Positions 8,316-15,791 of a DNA stretch of 22,502 bases are shown piece by piece (positions within the stretch are counted from its first letter, which is position 1; every line of letters starts with the position of its first letter). The position numbers and the translations under genes are program-made. The notes under the pieces were generated by a model that had not been told where the DNA came from, ran no database searches, and worked only from the letters and a program-made list of their open reading frames with translations. Source of the stretch: Sergeia podlipaevii (lineage: Eukaryota > Euglenozoa > Kinetoplastea > Trypanosomatida > Trypanosomatidae). The stretch lies in NCBI GenBank assembly GCA_030849805.1, contig JASANZ010001962.1:5044-27545 (forward strand), in the 5' to 3' direction.

Positions 8316-9299
8316 CTAAGCAAGTACGCTATAAAGAATAGCCATACGCATAAACATACCGTACCGCATCTGCCTAAAGTACGCAGCGCGTGGGTCCTCG
8401 TCAATATCAGTGCTCAGCTCATCAACGCGAGGTAGTGGATGCATCACGATCATCTTCTTCTTGGCGTCCTTCAGGCGAGTCTTGTCCACGCGAATCTGAT
8501 CCTTCGCCTTGGCAAACGCCGCGAGCGCGTCTGTGTTGCTCGCGTCCGCCGTCACGACGAACCGTTCCTTCTGCAAGCGAGTGGTGTAGAGCACATCGCA
8601 GTCCGCTACAATCTCCGATGTGAGCCCATTGGTTTGTACAATACGAATTCCTCGTGTCTTGGCATCTGCCTCCACTGCCTCGAGCACACTCGTGGGCATC
8701 TCGAGTCCAGCAGGAGCGACAAGATAGACAGCCTTGATATCAAAGTTGTGCGTGAGGAGTTTCAGCAAGGAGTGCACCGTGCGGCCCATCTTGAGATCGC
8801 CAATCAACGCGATTGTAAGCCCATCCACAACGCCAAGCTCGGCGAACATGGTGAGCGTGTCTAACAGCGCTTGCGTAGGGTGCTCACCAGCGCCGTTTCC
8901 ACCGTTAATGAGAGGATGTGTAGCAACGCTAAGAGCGTCGTCCAGTGCCTCGATCTTTGGATGGCGCAGCACGAGCACGTCGCTGTAGGAGTCCAAGGCA
9001 CGCACGGTGTCCTGAAGCGTCTCACCTTTACTCACAGAGGAGCCCTCCACCTTGAAGTTCACCACGTTGCCGCCAAGACGCATCATGGCCGCGCAGAAAC
9101 TCGACAGTGTACGCGAAGAATCCTCGTAAAAGAGGGGTGTCATGATGCGGCCGTGCAAGACGTCAATGGTCTTGCCGCTATCAATGTGGTCTCGCATTTG
9201 AAGTGCGAGATGCAACAGGGCGTCGATGTCGGCACGAGAGAACTGCGCAGCGCTAGCAACGCTCTTCCCCTTGAGAGCAGCAACAGGAATGAAGGACAT
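8316..9299 (-). CDS. ACT: Aspartate carbamoyltransferase (327 aa)
   Basis: Joins carbamoyl phosphate to aspartate, step 2 of UMP synthesis. Two-domain ATCase landmarks are present in order: SSRT at 61-64 (carbamoyl-phosphate loop, usually STRT), SSVSKGET at 87-94 (the loop shared between subunits), RHP at 112-114, GEHPTQALLD at 138-147, GDLKMGRTVHS at 167-177, a TTRLQKERF segment at 239-247, and MHPLPRVDE at 286-294 with DPRAAYFRQ at 302-310. The length is that of a free-standing catalytic chain; no regulatory-chain gene or CPS/DHO fusion is seen, in contrast to animal CAD. The open frame extends upstream to 9512 only through non-ATG codons and low-complexity sequence, so 9299 is the start; it is the first ATG after the predicted acceptor and fits the family. 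Ends in YSVLA, with no glycosomal signal. Stop TAG. Confidence 0.97.
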   Translation of the reverse strand: MSFIPVAALKGKSVASAAQFSRADIDALLHLALQMRDHIDSGKTIDVLHGRIMTPLFYEDSSRTLSSFCAAMMRLGGNVVNFKVEGSSVSKGETLQDTVRALDSYSDVLVLRHPKIEALDDALSVATHPLINGGNGAGEHPTQALLDTLTMFAELGVVDGLTIALIGDLKMGRTVHSLLKLLTHNFDIKAVYLVAPAGLEMPTSVLEAVEADAKTRGIRIVQTNGLTSEIVADCDVLYTTRLQKERFVVTADASNTDALAAFAKAKDQIRVDKTRLKDAKKKMIVMHPLPRVDELSTDIDEDPRAAYFRQMRYGMFMRMAILYSVLA

Positions 9300-10549
9300 G
9301 TTTGTGCACGGAACGCTAACGATGTATGCTTTTTTTTTTCTTCGTTGTTGTGTATGTGTTTGTGTGTGTGTGAAGCCTTTATTAATGAAGAGAAAATGAG
9401 CAAAATAACAAAAAAAAAAAAAACGAAAACAAGTGAGAGAAAGTAAATGTCTTTGTGAGAAAAAAGAAAAAAGGGGGCTTTTGAGCATGATTTGCATCGT
9501 GTTGCAGTTCACGACAATTCATACGTATTTGCTTTCTACGTGACAGGCGTGTGTTCAGAACACTAGTAGAAGTGAAGAACGCTACAGTCGCTCATTATTA
9601 TTTTTTTCCTTTTCTTTTATCTGGCAGTTTCCACTTTTATTGCTGTCACTATATATGTTTGTGTGCTTTTCCGCCAGTTTAAAACGTAGACGTTGTAGTT
9701 AAAAGAGTATAATATCCTAGCAAAAGACGAGAAAGAAAAAAAATACACGAGTACTCACTAATGCTTTAAAAAAAAAAAATGGAAGTCCCCACACAAATTT
9801 AAAATGGACGTGCTGGTGCAACATCCATTCACTCGCGTCACACACGTACGTACGTGCTCGTCAAGACGCCACAAAAACACTTCCAAGTGACAGACAGAGA
9901 ATATTTACATGCATGTAATAAAAACATTCCCTAGCACAAACACGTGTCTTTTCTTCTTCTTTTTCTTCTTTCTTCCTATTGCTTTGTCTATTGTTTCAGT
10001 CCGCGAGCGCGCCCTCCCGCTAGTTGAGTGGCGATACCGCTGCTAGCTCTTTGAGCTCTCCGGCAAGGATAGGCAACAGAGACAGAACATGGAAATAATA
10101 AAATAGCTTGCAGCACTTGGAATATTATATATTTAGCATCTCTTTCACTCGCTCATGGCACAAGTGTTGTTTAAAGAGAGGGAAAGAATAGCAAAAAGAA
10201 GGAGAGAGGATCAACTTCCCTCTCCACCTCATCGTTCTGAATTGTACGATACGTCAAAAAAAAAAAAAAACGACAAATGTTTTTTCATCTTTTAGCTGAT
10301 TAATGCACAGAAAAGAAAAGAGAGAATATATATAAAGAGAGAGAGAGCATGGCAGAGGATATCGACCAACGTTGCGTATGCGTGCGTATAAACGCTCGTA
10401 CGAAGCCCCTATAGAGAAAGAAAAAAAAAAGAAAGGAAAAGATAGCCTGTCCTTACTTTACTGACAGATTCTTGATTTCTTTTTTTTCTTTCTTTCTTTC
10501 TCCCTCCTTTCATTCTCGAATTCTTCTATGCAAATATAGATTCCTTCCT
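9300..10549. other. Spacer between OMPDC-OPRT and ACT
   Basis: 1250 bases of A/T-rich sequence with A runs (9411-9424, 9768-9779, 10257-10270), a repeated ACGTACGTACGT-like motif near 9845-9856, GA repeats near 10339-10349, and a plus-strand pyrimidine tract (about 9950-9997) ending in CAG. No coding region supported. Confidence 0.6.
9377..9378 (-). promoter_or_regulatory. Predicted spliced-leader acceptor of ACT
   Basis: The coding-strand tract complementary to the A14 run (9411-9424) and its flanks is followed by the first AG here, leaving a 5' UTR of about 77 bases without an upstream ATG. Confidence 0.4.
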
Positions 10550-11935
10550 CTACAACTTGCTCTTCTCCTGCCAAGGCTCCAGGAACTTACGCACTTCCAC
10601 CTCCTGCTTAGCAGTAATGGCGTTACACTGACGCCACAGTGGGAGCAGCTGGTAGAGACCCACAACTGCCTCGAACTCGTAGCCGAGGTCGTTAAGAAAC
10701 TTCTTCGCACCCATCTCGCGATCCACCAGCACCACGATAGCGGCAATCTCCAGACCAGCCGCCTTCAGCTTGTCAATCGCCTCGACCTTCGTCTCACCAG
10801 TAGAGACGAGGTCATCAATAATGAGAACACGCTCTCCCTTCTTGTACTCGCCCTCAATAGCAACTTTGGTGCCGTATGCCTTAGCCTCGCGGCGAGGATA
10901 AATTAGCGGTACGTTCATCTCCAGTGAGATGGCACTCGCAATTGGCAGAGCGGCATAAGGAAGACCGGCGATACGGTCGAACTTGTAGTGCCGCAAAACG
11001 CGTGCGTACTCGCGGGCTACAAGGCGCATCACCGTGGGGTACGTCACGAGGCGGCGCAGATCAATGTAGATCGGCGACTTCTTCCCAGATTTAAGGGTGA
11101 ACTCTCCGAAGCGCACGCAGCGGGTGGCGACGAGAGCGCCGGCGAGCTCGTTAGAGGGGCCCTTGGCGTGACGAATAATGTTGATGTCCTCGCAGAGCTT
11201 CCGTGCAGCGGCGCGAGGGTCAGCGGCACCAGCGATGGCGCGGGAAACGTTGATGAGCAGACCGCTGCCATCAGCGCGAAGACCAGCGTTCAGAGAAGCC
11301 TTGAGACCACCGCCCTGGGTGCCAATGCCGGGCACGAGGAACCACAGCGTTGGTGCGCGAGCGCGGACACGGGCAAGCGCGACGGGATCGGTGGCGCCAA
11401 CGACGAGGCCCACGTTGCGATTGCCATTCCAGACGCTCTCCGCGCGTGCGGCGACCTCCTCGTAGAGGAAGTGCTCCTGCTCGCCTACGCGGAGGCACTG
11501 AAGATCGTCGCTGCCTTTGTTAGATGTCTTGCAGAGAATAAACACTCCCTTGTCCGCGTACTTGAGAAAGGAGGCAAGAGAGTCACCGCCCATGTAGGGA
11601 GAAGCGGTGATGGCGTGGGCATGGAGGTGGTCGTAGGCGGAGGTCGCATATGCATCCGCGGTAGCCGCGATATCGCCACGCTTGGCATCGAGAATGACTG
11701 GGATGTTCGCAGGAACGTACGCGATAATGCTCGCCAGCACGTTCCAGCCCTTCTCGCCAAAGTACTCGAAGAAGGCAGCATTCGGCTTGTAGGCAGCGGC
11801 GTAGTCCTTGGTCTGGTCAATGAGATTCCTGCACTCGGTAAGGGCGTCCTCGGCCGTCTTGGAGCGTGGGTCAAGACCAACGCACAGCAGACTCACCTTG
11901 GCGCGCTCGTTGAGAAGGTCAAAAAATGAGACCAT
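10550..11935 (-). CDS. OMPDC-OPRT: Bifunctional OMP decarboxylase-orotate phosphoribosyltransferase (UMP synthase), 461 aa
   Basis: Carries out steps 5 and 6 of UMP synthesis: orotate + PRPP to OMP, then OMP to UMP. The OMPDC half comes first (about 1-245): CVGLDPRSK at 18-26, KPN at 50-52, the catalytic DAKRGD at 83-88, and the phosphate-binding region around VPGIGTQGG at 201-209. The OPRT half follows (about 260-461): KSGKKSPIYIDLR at 282-294, YPRREAKAYGTK at 346-357, and the PRPP motif VLIIDDLVSTGET at 370-382. This order is the reverse of the animal and plant enzyme and is known from kinetoplastids. The C-terminus is SKL, a type 1 peroxisomal signal, so the enzyme should act in the glycosome. 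The open frame runs further upstream (to 12304) through a hydrophobic, low-complexity stretch, but the predicted acceptor removes its upstream ATG; 11935 is the first ATG after that acceptor and matches the family. Stop TAG. Confidence 0.98.
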   Translation of the reverse strand: MVSFFDLLNERAKVSLLCVGLDPRSKTAEDALTECRNLIDQTKDYAAAYKPNAAFFEYFGEKGWNVLASIIAYVPANIPVILDAKRGDIAATADAYATSAYDHLHAHAITASPYMGGDSLASFLKYADKGVFILCKTSNKGSDDLQCLRVGEQEHFLYEEVAARAESVWNGNRNVGLVVGATDPVALARVRARAPTLWFLVPGIGTQGGGLKASLNAGLRADGSGLLINVSRAIAGAADPRAAARKLCEDINIIRHAKGPSNELAGALVATRCVRFGEFTLKSGKKSPIYIDLRRLVTYPTVMRLVAREYARVLRHYKFDRIAGLPYAALPIASAISLEMNVPLIYPRREAKAYGTKVAIEGEYKKGERVLIIDDLVSTGETKVEAIDKLKAAGLEIAAIVVLVDREMGAKKFLNDLGYEFEAVVGLYQLLPLWRQCNAITAKQEVEVRKFLEPWQEKSKL

Positions 11936-12885
11936 AATGATTGATTGATTGATAGATAATAATAATAATAAGAGCAATAACAAATACGTGTTATGTGTAT
12001 AGTGAGCTCTGTAGTAAACACTTATTATATATATATATATATAAAGGGAGAGGCAGCAAGTGCTTATGATAATGATGTGTGCGGGTGTGAATGTTTGGGG
12101 GAAATCTACCGAGACCTTTTCAACAAAAGAGAGAGAGAGAGAAGAAAACATATAAATAAGTACAATAGTCACAAAGGGACAAAAAAAAGAAGAAAGAGAA
12201 AAAAGAGAACTGTAGAAGAATAAGGAGCGGAGGTAGATTCGTTGCTTTCTAATTTTTCTTTCTTGTTGTTTCCCCTCCCCCTCCCGATGCTTTAAACAAA
12301 GCATCTACTGATAAAAGGCTCTCGTGTGCGCGCACTGTAAACAACAACAAAAAAATGATCGAATTTCATAACAAGGTATAAATATATATAGTAGATGAAC
12401 AAGAATCCACGTATGTCCATCTAAACAACACCAATAAAATGAAACAATAACAGAGAATAATAAAAAAATAGCGCTCCCTTCTCGCTCCATCGGTCCTTCA
12501 CTCTTTGCGTACATAATGATGGAAAGGGAGTAGTGTTGGTGTGCAATACGTTTCAAATAGCAAACGCTTCAATCACGAAATGTTTCCCTCTTAAAAAAAA
12601 AAAAAAAAAGACCCAACACATATACGCTTGAGGCAACTTCAACTTATACTCCCTCTTCAGACGTGTGCTGTTTACTTGCTGTTAAGCTTCTCTGCAATAT
12701 TTTTTAATGTATATATATATATACATATATTGTGTCTTACATTCTTGCTGGCATCTCATTATTTATCGTTATTGACATTCCCTCCCTCATGTCCTTTTTC
12801 TTTTTCTCATTTTTCCACCGGTTTTGCGTGTTCATTATTATTTTTTTTCTCTAATTTTCTTTTTTTCTCTTCTCTCCGTCAGCTC
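11936..12885. other. Spacer between DHO and OMPDC-OPRT
   Basis: 950 bases. It holds GATT repeats (about 11938-11953), ATA repeats (about 11956-11972), a TA repeat (about 12025-12043), a GA repeat (12129-12141), an A17 run (12593-12609) and another ATAT stretch (12709-12730). No gene supported. Confidence 0.6.
12116..12117 (-). promoter_or_regulatory. Predicted spliced-leader acceptor of OMPDC-OPRT
   Basis: The coding-strand TTTTCTTCTCTCTCTCTCT-type tract (about 12122-12150) is followed within 10 bases by the first AG. The 5' UTR would be about 180 bases with no upstream ATG. This is the cleanest tract-AG pair in the window. Confidence 0.5.
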
Positions 12886-14121
12886 TCACACAAGGGCCTT
12901 GCCAATAAGCTTCCAGCCGTGATAAGGTGACCAACGGCATTTGGAGTGCAGCAAGGCTTCATCCACAGTCCACTCACACGCCGTATCAAAGCGGCGTAAA
13001 GGCGTACTGGAGAACCCTAAACCAAAAATGTGACTAGGATTCGTGTGCATCAGCCTCACAATATCATCCACAGTGAAGCGCTTCTTCACCTTCTTCTCTT
13101 CCTTCGCAGCAGCAGCAGCAGCAGTGCCAAGAGTAGTGGAGAAGTCGAGGGCGGCTGGCTGTGGCGCCTCCGGATGTGGCCATCGTCCTGCTGCGCACGT
13201 GAGCAGCAATGCGACTACCACCTCGATGGAAGGAATCCCACTCGGTGGATTACCCACGTCTGCCTTCTCATCGAGCGTGTGCGGGGCGTGATCGGTCGCC
13301 ACGCAGTCCACCGTCCCATCCATGACGCCCTCCCAGAGAGCTTGGTAGTGATCGCGGGGGCGAATGGGTGGGTTCACCTTCACACGGCTCCCACAGCAGG
13401 CGTAGTCCTCGCAGCTAAGAAACAAGTGGTGGGGGGCGACCTCGCACGTCAGCACAAGCTCGGGGTCTGCGCGCCGCGCTGCCCGCACCGCCTCCAAGCC
13501 CCCGGCAGTTGACAAATGGGCGATGTGGAGTGGCGTGCGGTGCTTACGTGCGAGCGCGATTGCCTCTGAGATAGAGGACACCTCAGATTCTGCAGGGCGA
13601 CGCATGCTATGCGACGCTGGCCCATTGTACGGATGCTGGATTGCTGCCGCGTCGTTCACCTCGGCTTGCTCGCAGTGTGTCACAAGAGGAATACGCAGAC
13701 GCCCACAGAGCGCGAAAGCCGCCTCAGTGACAGCGAGGCTAGACTTCATGTTTCCCGTGGAGTTATCCAAGTAGAGCTTCAAGCCGCAGCAGCGAGCCTT
13801 GAGGGCGGCGTGTTGAGGGTCGGTCCACAGCTGCTCCAGCTCCACAAGGTGTGCCTCAGCGGTAGCTCCAAAGAAAAAAAATAGGTCGCACATATCCTTC
13901 ACGCGAGCCGCGCGAGCCACCTTGTCTGATAAGGCAGCAATGGTCTGTGTAGGGGGGTTCGTGTTTGGCATATCGCATGCAGCGGAGATACCGCCGTAGA
14001 AAGCAGCTGTAGACTCGCTAGCCATGTCCGCCTTGTGCTCGAGGCCTGGCTCACGGAAGTGCACATGACAGTCGATGAAAGCAGGGAGAGTCACAATAGT
14101 TGATAGGGTTGCACAGGACAT
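12886..14121 (-). CDS. DHO: Dihydroorotase (411 aa)
   Basis: Closes carbamoyl aspartate to dihydroorotate, step 3 of UMP synthesis, a zinc amidohydrolase. Metal and catalytic residues are visible: H19 and H21 in DCHVHFREPG, K115 in GLKLYLDNSTG (the lysine that is carbamylated), H149 in VTHCE, H199/H202 in HIAHLST, and D277 in ATDHAPH. Substrate-binding MPNTNPP is at 51-57. The FREPG form and the CEWTV...SPYHGWKLIGKA ending resemble the DHO domain of animal CAD more than E. coli PyrC. The chain begins almost at the first strand before HxH and stops soon after the usual SPxxG motif, so the small beta-sandwich of hydantoinase-type enzymes is minimal. A low-complexity insertion (about 313-349), with A334-A339 and a lysine-rich KEEKKVKK, sits before the last helices. 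Start is the first ATG after the predicted acceptor; stop TGA. No glycosomal signal. Confidence 0.96.
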   Translation of the reverse strand: MSCATLSTIVTLPAFIDCHVHFREPGLEHKADMASESTAAFYGGISAACDMPNTNPPTQTIAALSDKVARAARVKDMCDLFFFFGATAEAHLVELEQLWTDPQHAALKARCCGLKLYLDNSTGNMKSSLAVTEAAFALCGRLRIPLVTHCEQAEVNDAAAIQHPYNGPASHSMRRPAESEVSSISEAIALARKHRTPLHIAHLSTAGGLEAVRAARRADPELVLTCEVAPHHLFLSCEDYACCGSRVKVNPPIRPRDHYQALWEGVMDGTVDCVATDHAPHTLDEKADVGNPPSGIPSIEVVVALLLTCAAGRWPHPEAPQPAALDFSTTLGTAAAAAAKEEKKVKKRFTVDDIVRLMHTNPSHIFGLGFSSTPLRRFDTACEWTVDEALLHSKCRWSPYHGWKLIGKALV

Positions 14122-14138
14122 TTTCTTTTTTTTTTTTG

Positions 14139-14140
14139 CT
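14139..14140 (-). promoter_or_regulatory. Predicted spliced-leader acceptor of DHO
   Basis: The coding-strand pyrimidine tract at about 14172-14215 is followed by an AG-free stretch and this first AG. The resulting 5' UTR is only about 17 bases and nearly all A. An earlier or later AG could be used instead. Confidence 0.35.
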
Positions 14141-14915
14141 TTTAGAACGTAGCAATTTGTTTCATCAAAATTTAAAAAAAATAAAAAAAAGTGGCGAGAA
14201 TAGAAGGAGAAACAGATTTTTGAAAGAGATTTGTATTGTGATGTTTCTTTCTATTTAACAAAGAAAATAAAAGATGCTTCGCACGAGTGGCGTGCTATGT
14301 TCAAGTGTGCACGTAGCTACAATAGATGACAAAGTTATAAATTTACATAGTTACTTGTTTATATGCATCCGCCAAAGGATATTTATGAGGGTATGCTTTT
14401 TTTAAAAGAAAAAAAGAAGCATTTCGATGCACACAAAGGGAAAAAAAGTTTAAAAGAATACGCCTCTTTCTCCCCTTCAGTTATAGTTAGTTCCCATATC
14501 CACTGAGTAGACAAGGGTCAAAAAAAAAAAAAAAAAGAGAGAGAGAGAGGGATACCTCCCAATCATTGCATTTTTAATCGTGAATCTCCCCCTTCCCCCA
14601 CCTTCTTGTCACAACGCATCCGCGGTGTATTTGGTACTGGAGCAATTGAAAGAAAAAAAAAAAGTCCGCAATATGGAAAAAAAAAGAAAAAACACACACA
14701 AGAAACTGTTGAGAGGTGCCTCTTGTATATATTTTTTTTGGGTCATATATTGCGTTGCTTTTATGTTTTCCAATGTCTCTCCTCTACTTATGCGTTGCAC
14801 CAGTACAAAACGAATTGCGCTGCTTTCAAATAAAGCAATAGTTAATGTTGTTTTTGCAAATCAATATACGTGAATATATACGTAACTTCCGCACGCACAG
14901 AACGCTTCGTTGTTG

Positions 14916-14952
14916 TGGTGGTGGTGGTGGTGGTTTTTTTTTTAAAAAAAAA
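14916..14952. repeat. GGT repeat adjoining a T10A9 block
   Basis: A GTG/GGT trinucleotide run is followed without a gap by ten T and nine A. The T/A block is a perfect palindrome and could form a hairpin in RNA of either strand. It lies in the CPSII-DHO spacer. Confidence 0.7.
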
Positions 14953-15791
14953 GAACAATTCCCTTCTATGGATAACCTATTTTTTCTTTTTCCTGGAATA
15001 TGGTGTTGCCTCATTTTTTTTTTTGCCCCATTTTCTTTCTCTTCTTCTTCCTCTTCAGTTTCTGGTGCCCTCCATATGCCTCCTATCATTACAATCACTA
15101 TATACCCGTTCTCCTGGTAGTGTTTCATACTTCTATTGCTATTTTTTTTTTTTGCTTTACATAACGGAAAGAAAACATAAAGGGTGATGAGAAAGTGGAG
15201 ATATAATAAGGCGCAGAACCAACTCGTATGGAGGGAGAGAGGGGAGCGGCCTTGTAGAAAGCAAGCGATAGCACTACCTACAGCGGAGAATGCACACTCA
15301 AAGCTCTCTGTATCACGCAACAAAAAAAAGAGAGTAAGAAAGGTGATATCATTGGATCAGTAGAGCATTGACATGACAGCAGTACTTCCTGTGTATGCGT
15401 TTGCAGTATTGAAGGAAGGCAGGAAGAAAAAAAAAAATCAAAAAGAAAAAGCGCACGAAGGAAAAACAATAATAATAAAAAAAGAACTATAGCAGCGTAT
15501 CGCAATATGCAGTAAAGAAATAAAGAGATAGAGAGAGAAAAAGACTGTATCTGCCCGCGTGTGTATCACATGCTGGACATCATACAATGCAGTCTCTCTC
15601 TCTCTTTCTATGTTCTTGCCCACTCTCGCTCTCCCCCTATCGCTATAGATTGATGCCTCTGTCGTACGCAACAGTAAAATAAAAAATGTGGAAAAAAAGA
15701 AATAGTAAAAAAAAAAAATGCAAATTGTTACCGTCTCGTTACAAAAAAAATTTAAAAAAAATAGAGAGAAACAAAATTGTTTGTTTGCCTT

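Larger units (their letters stand above)
14122..15791. other. Longest spacer, between CPSII and DHO
   Basis: 1670 bases. It holds an A17 run and GA repeat (14520-14549), a GGT repeat (about 14916-14933) running directly into T10A9 (14934-14952), A/T-rich stretches, and a CT repeat (about 15593-15606). The open frames on both strands are F/K/S-rich and interrupted; I find no family match and call no gene. Confidence 0.6.

Noticed and set aside
9300..9512. N-terminal extension of ACT (F-rich, hydrophobic)
   Set aside because: It begins at a non-ATG codon and encodes spacer low-complexity sequence; ATCase homology begins just after 9299.
9950..9999. Plus-strand pyrimidine tract ending in CAG, resembling a splice acceptor for a rightward gene
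   Set aside because: No plausible plus-strand coding region follows it and it lies within a minus-strand gene run; probably chance or a 3' UTR feature.
10988..11929. Plus-strand open frame of 313 codons opposite OMPDC-OPRT
   Set aside because: Antisense to the fused enzyme over its whole length, with V/G/A-rich content typical of a shadow frame.
11936..12304. Hydrophobic N-terminal extension of OMPDC-OPRT that could pass for a signal or membrane segment
   Set aside because: It is the translation of T-rich spacer repeats (poly-L, IYIYI). The predicted acceptor at 12116 removes its upstream ATG, and a membrane segment would conflict with the SKL end.
14826..15323. Minus-strand open frame of 165 codons in the CPSII-DHO spacer
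   Set aside because: Its composition is dominated by simple repeats (E-run, K-run, P-run from GGT and A/T tracts) and no motif is visible; too weak to call a gene.
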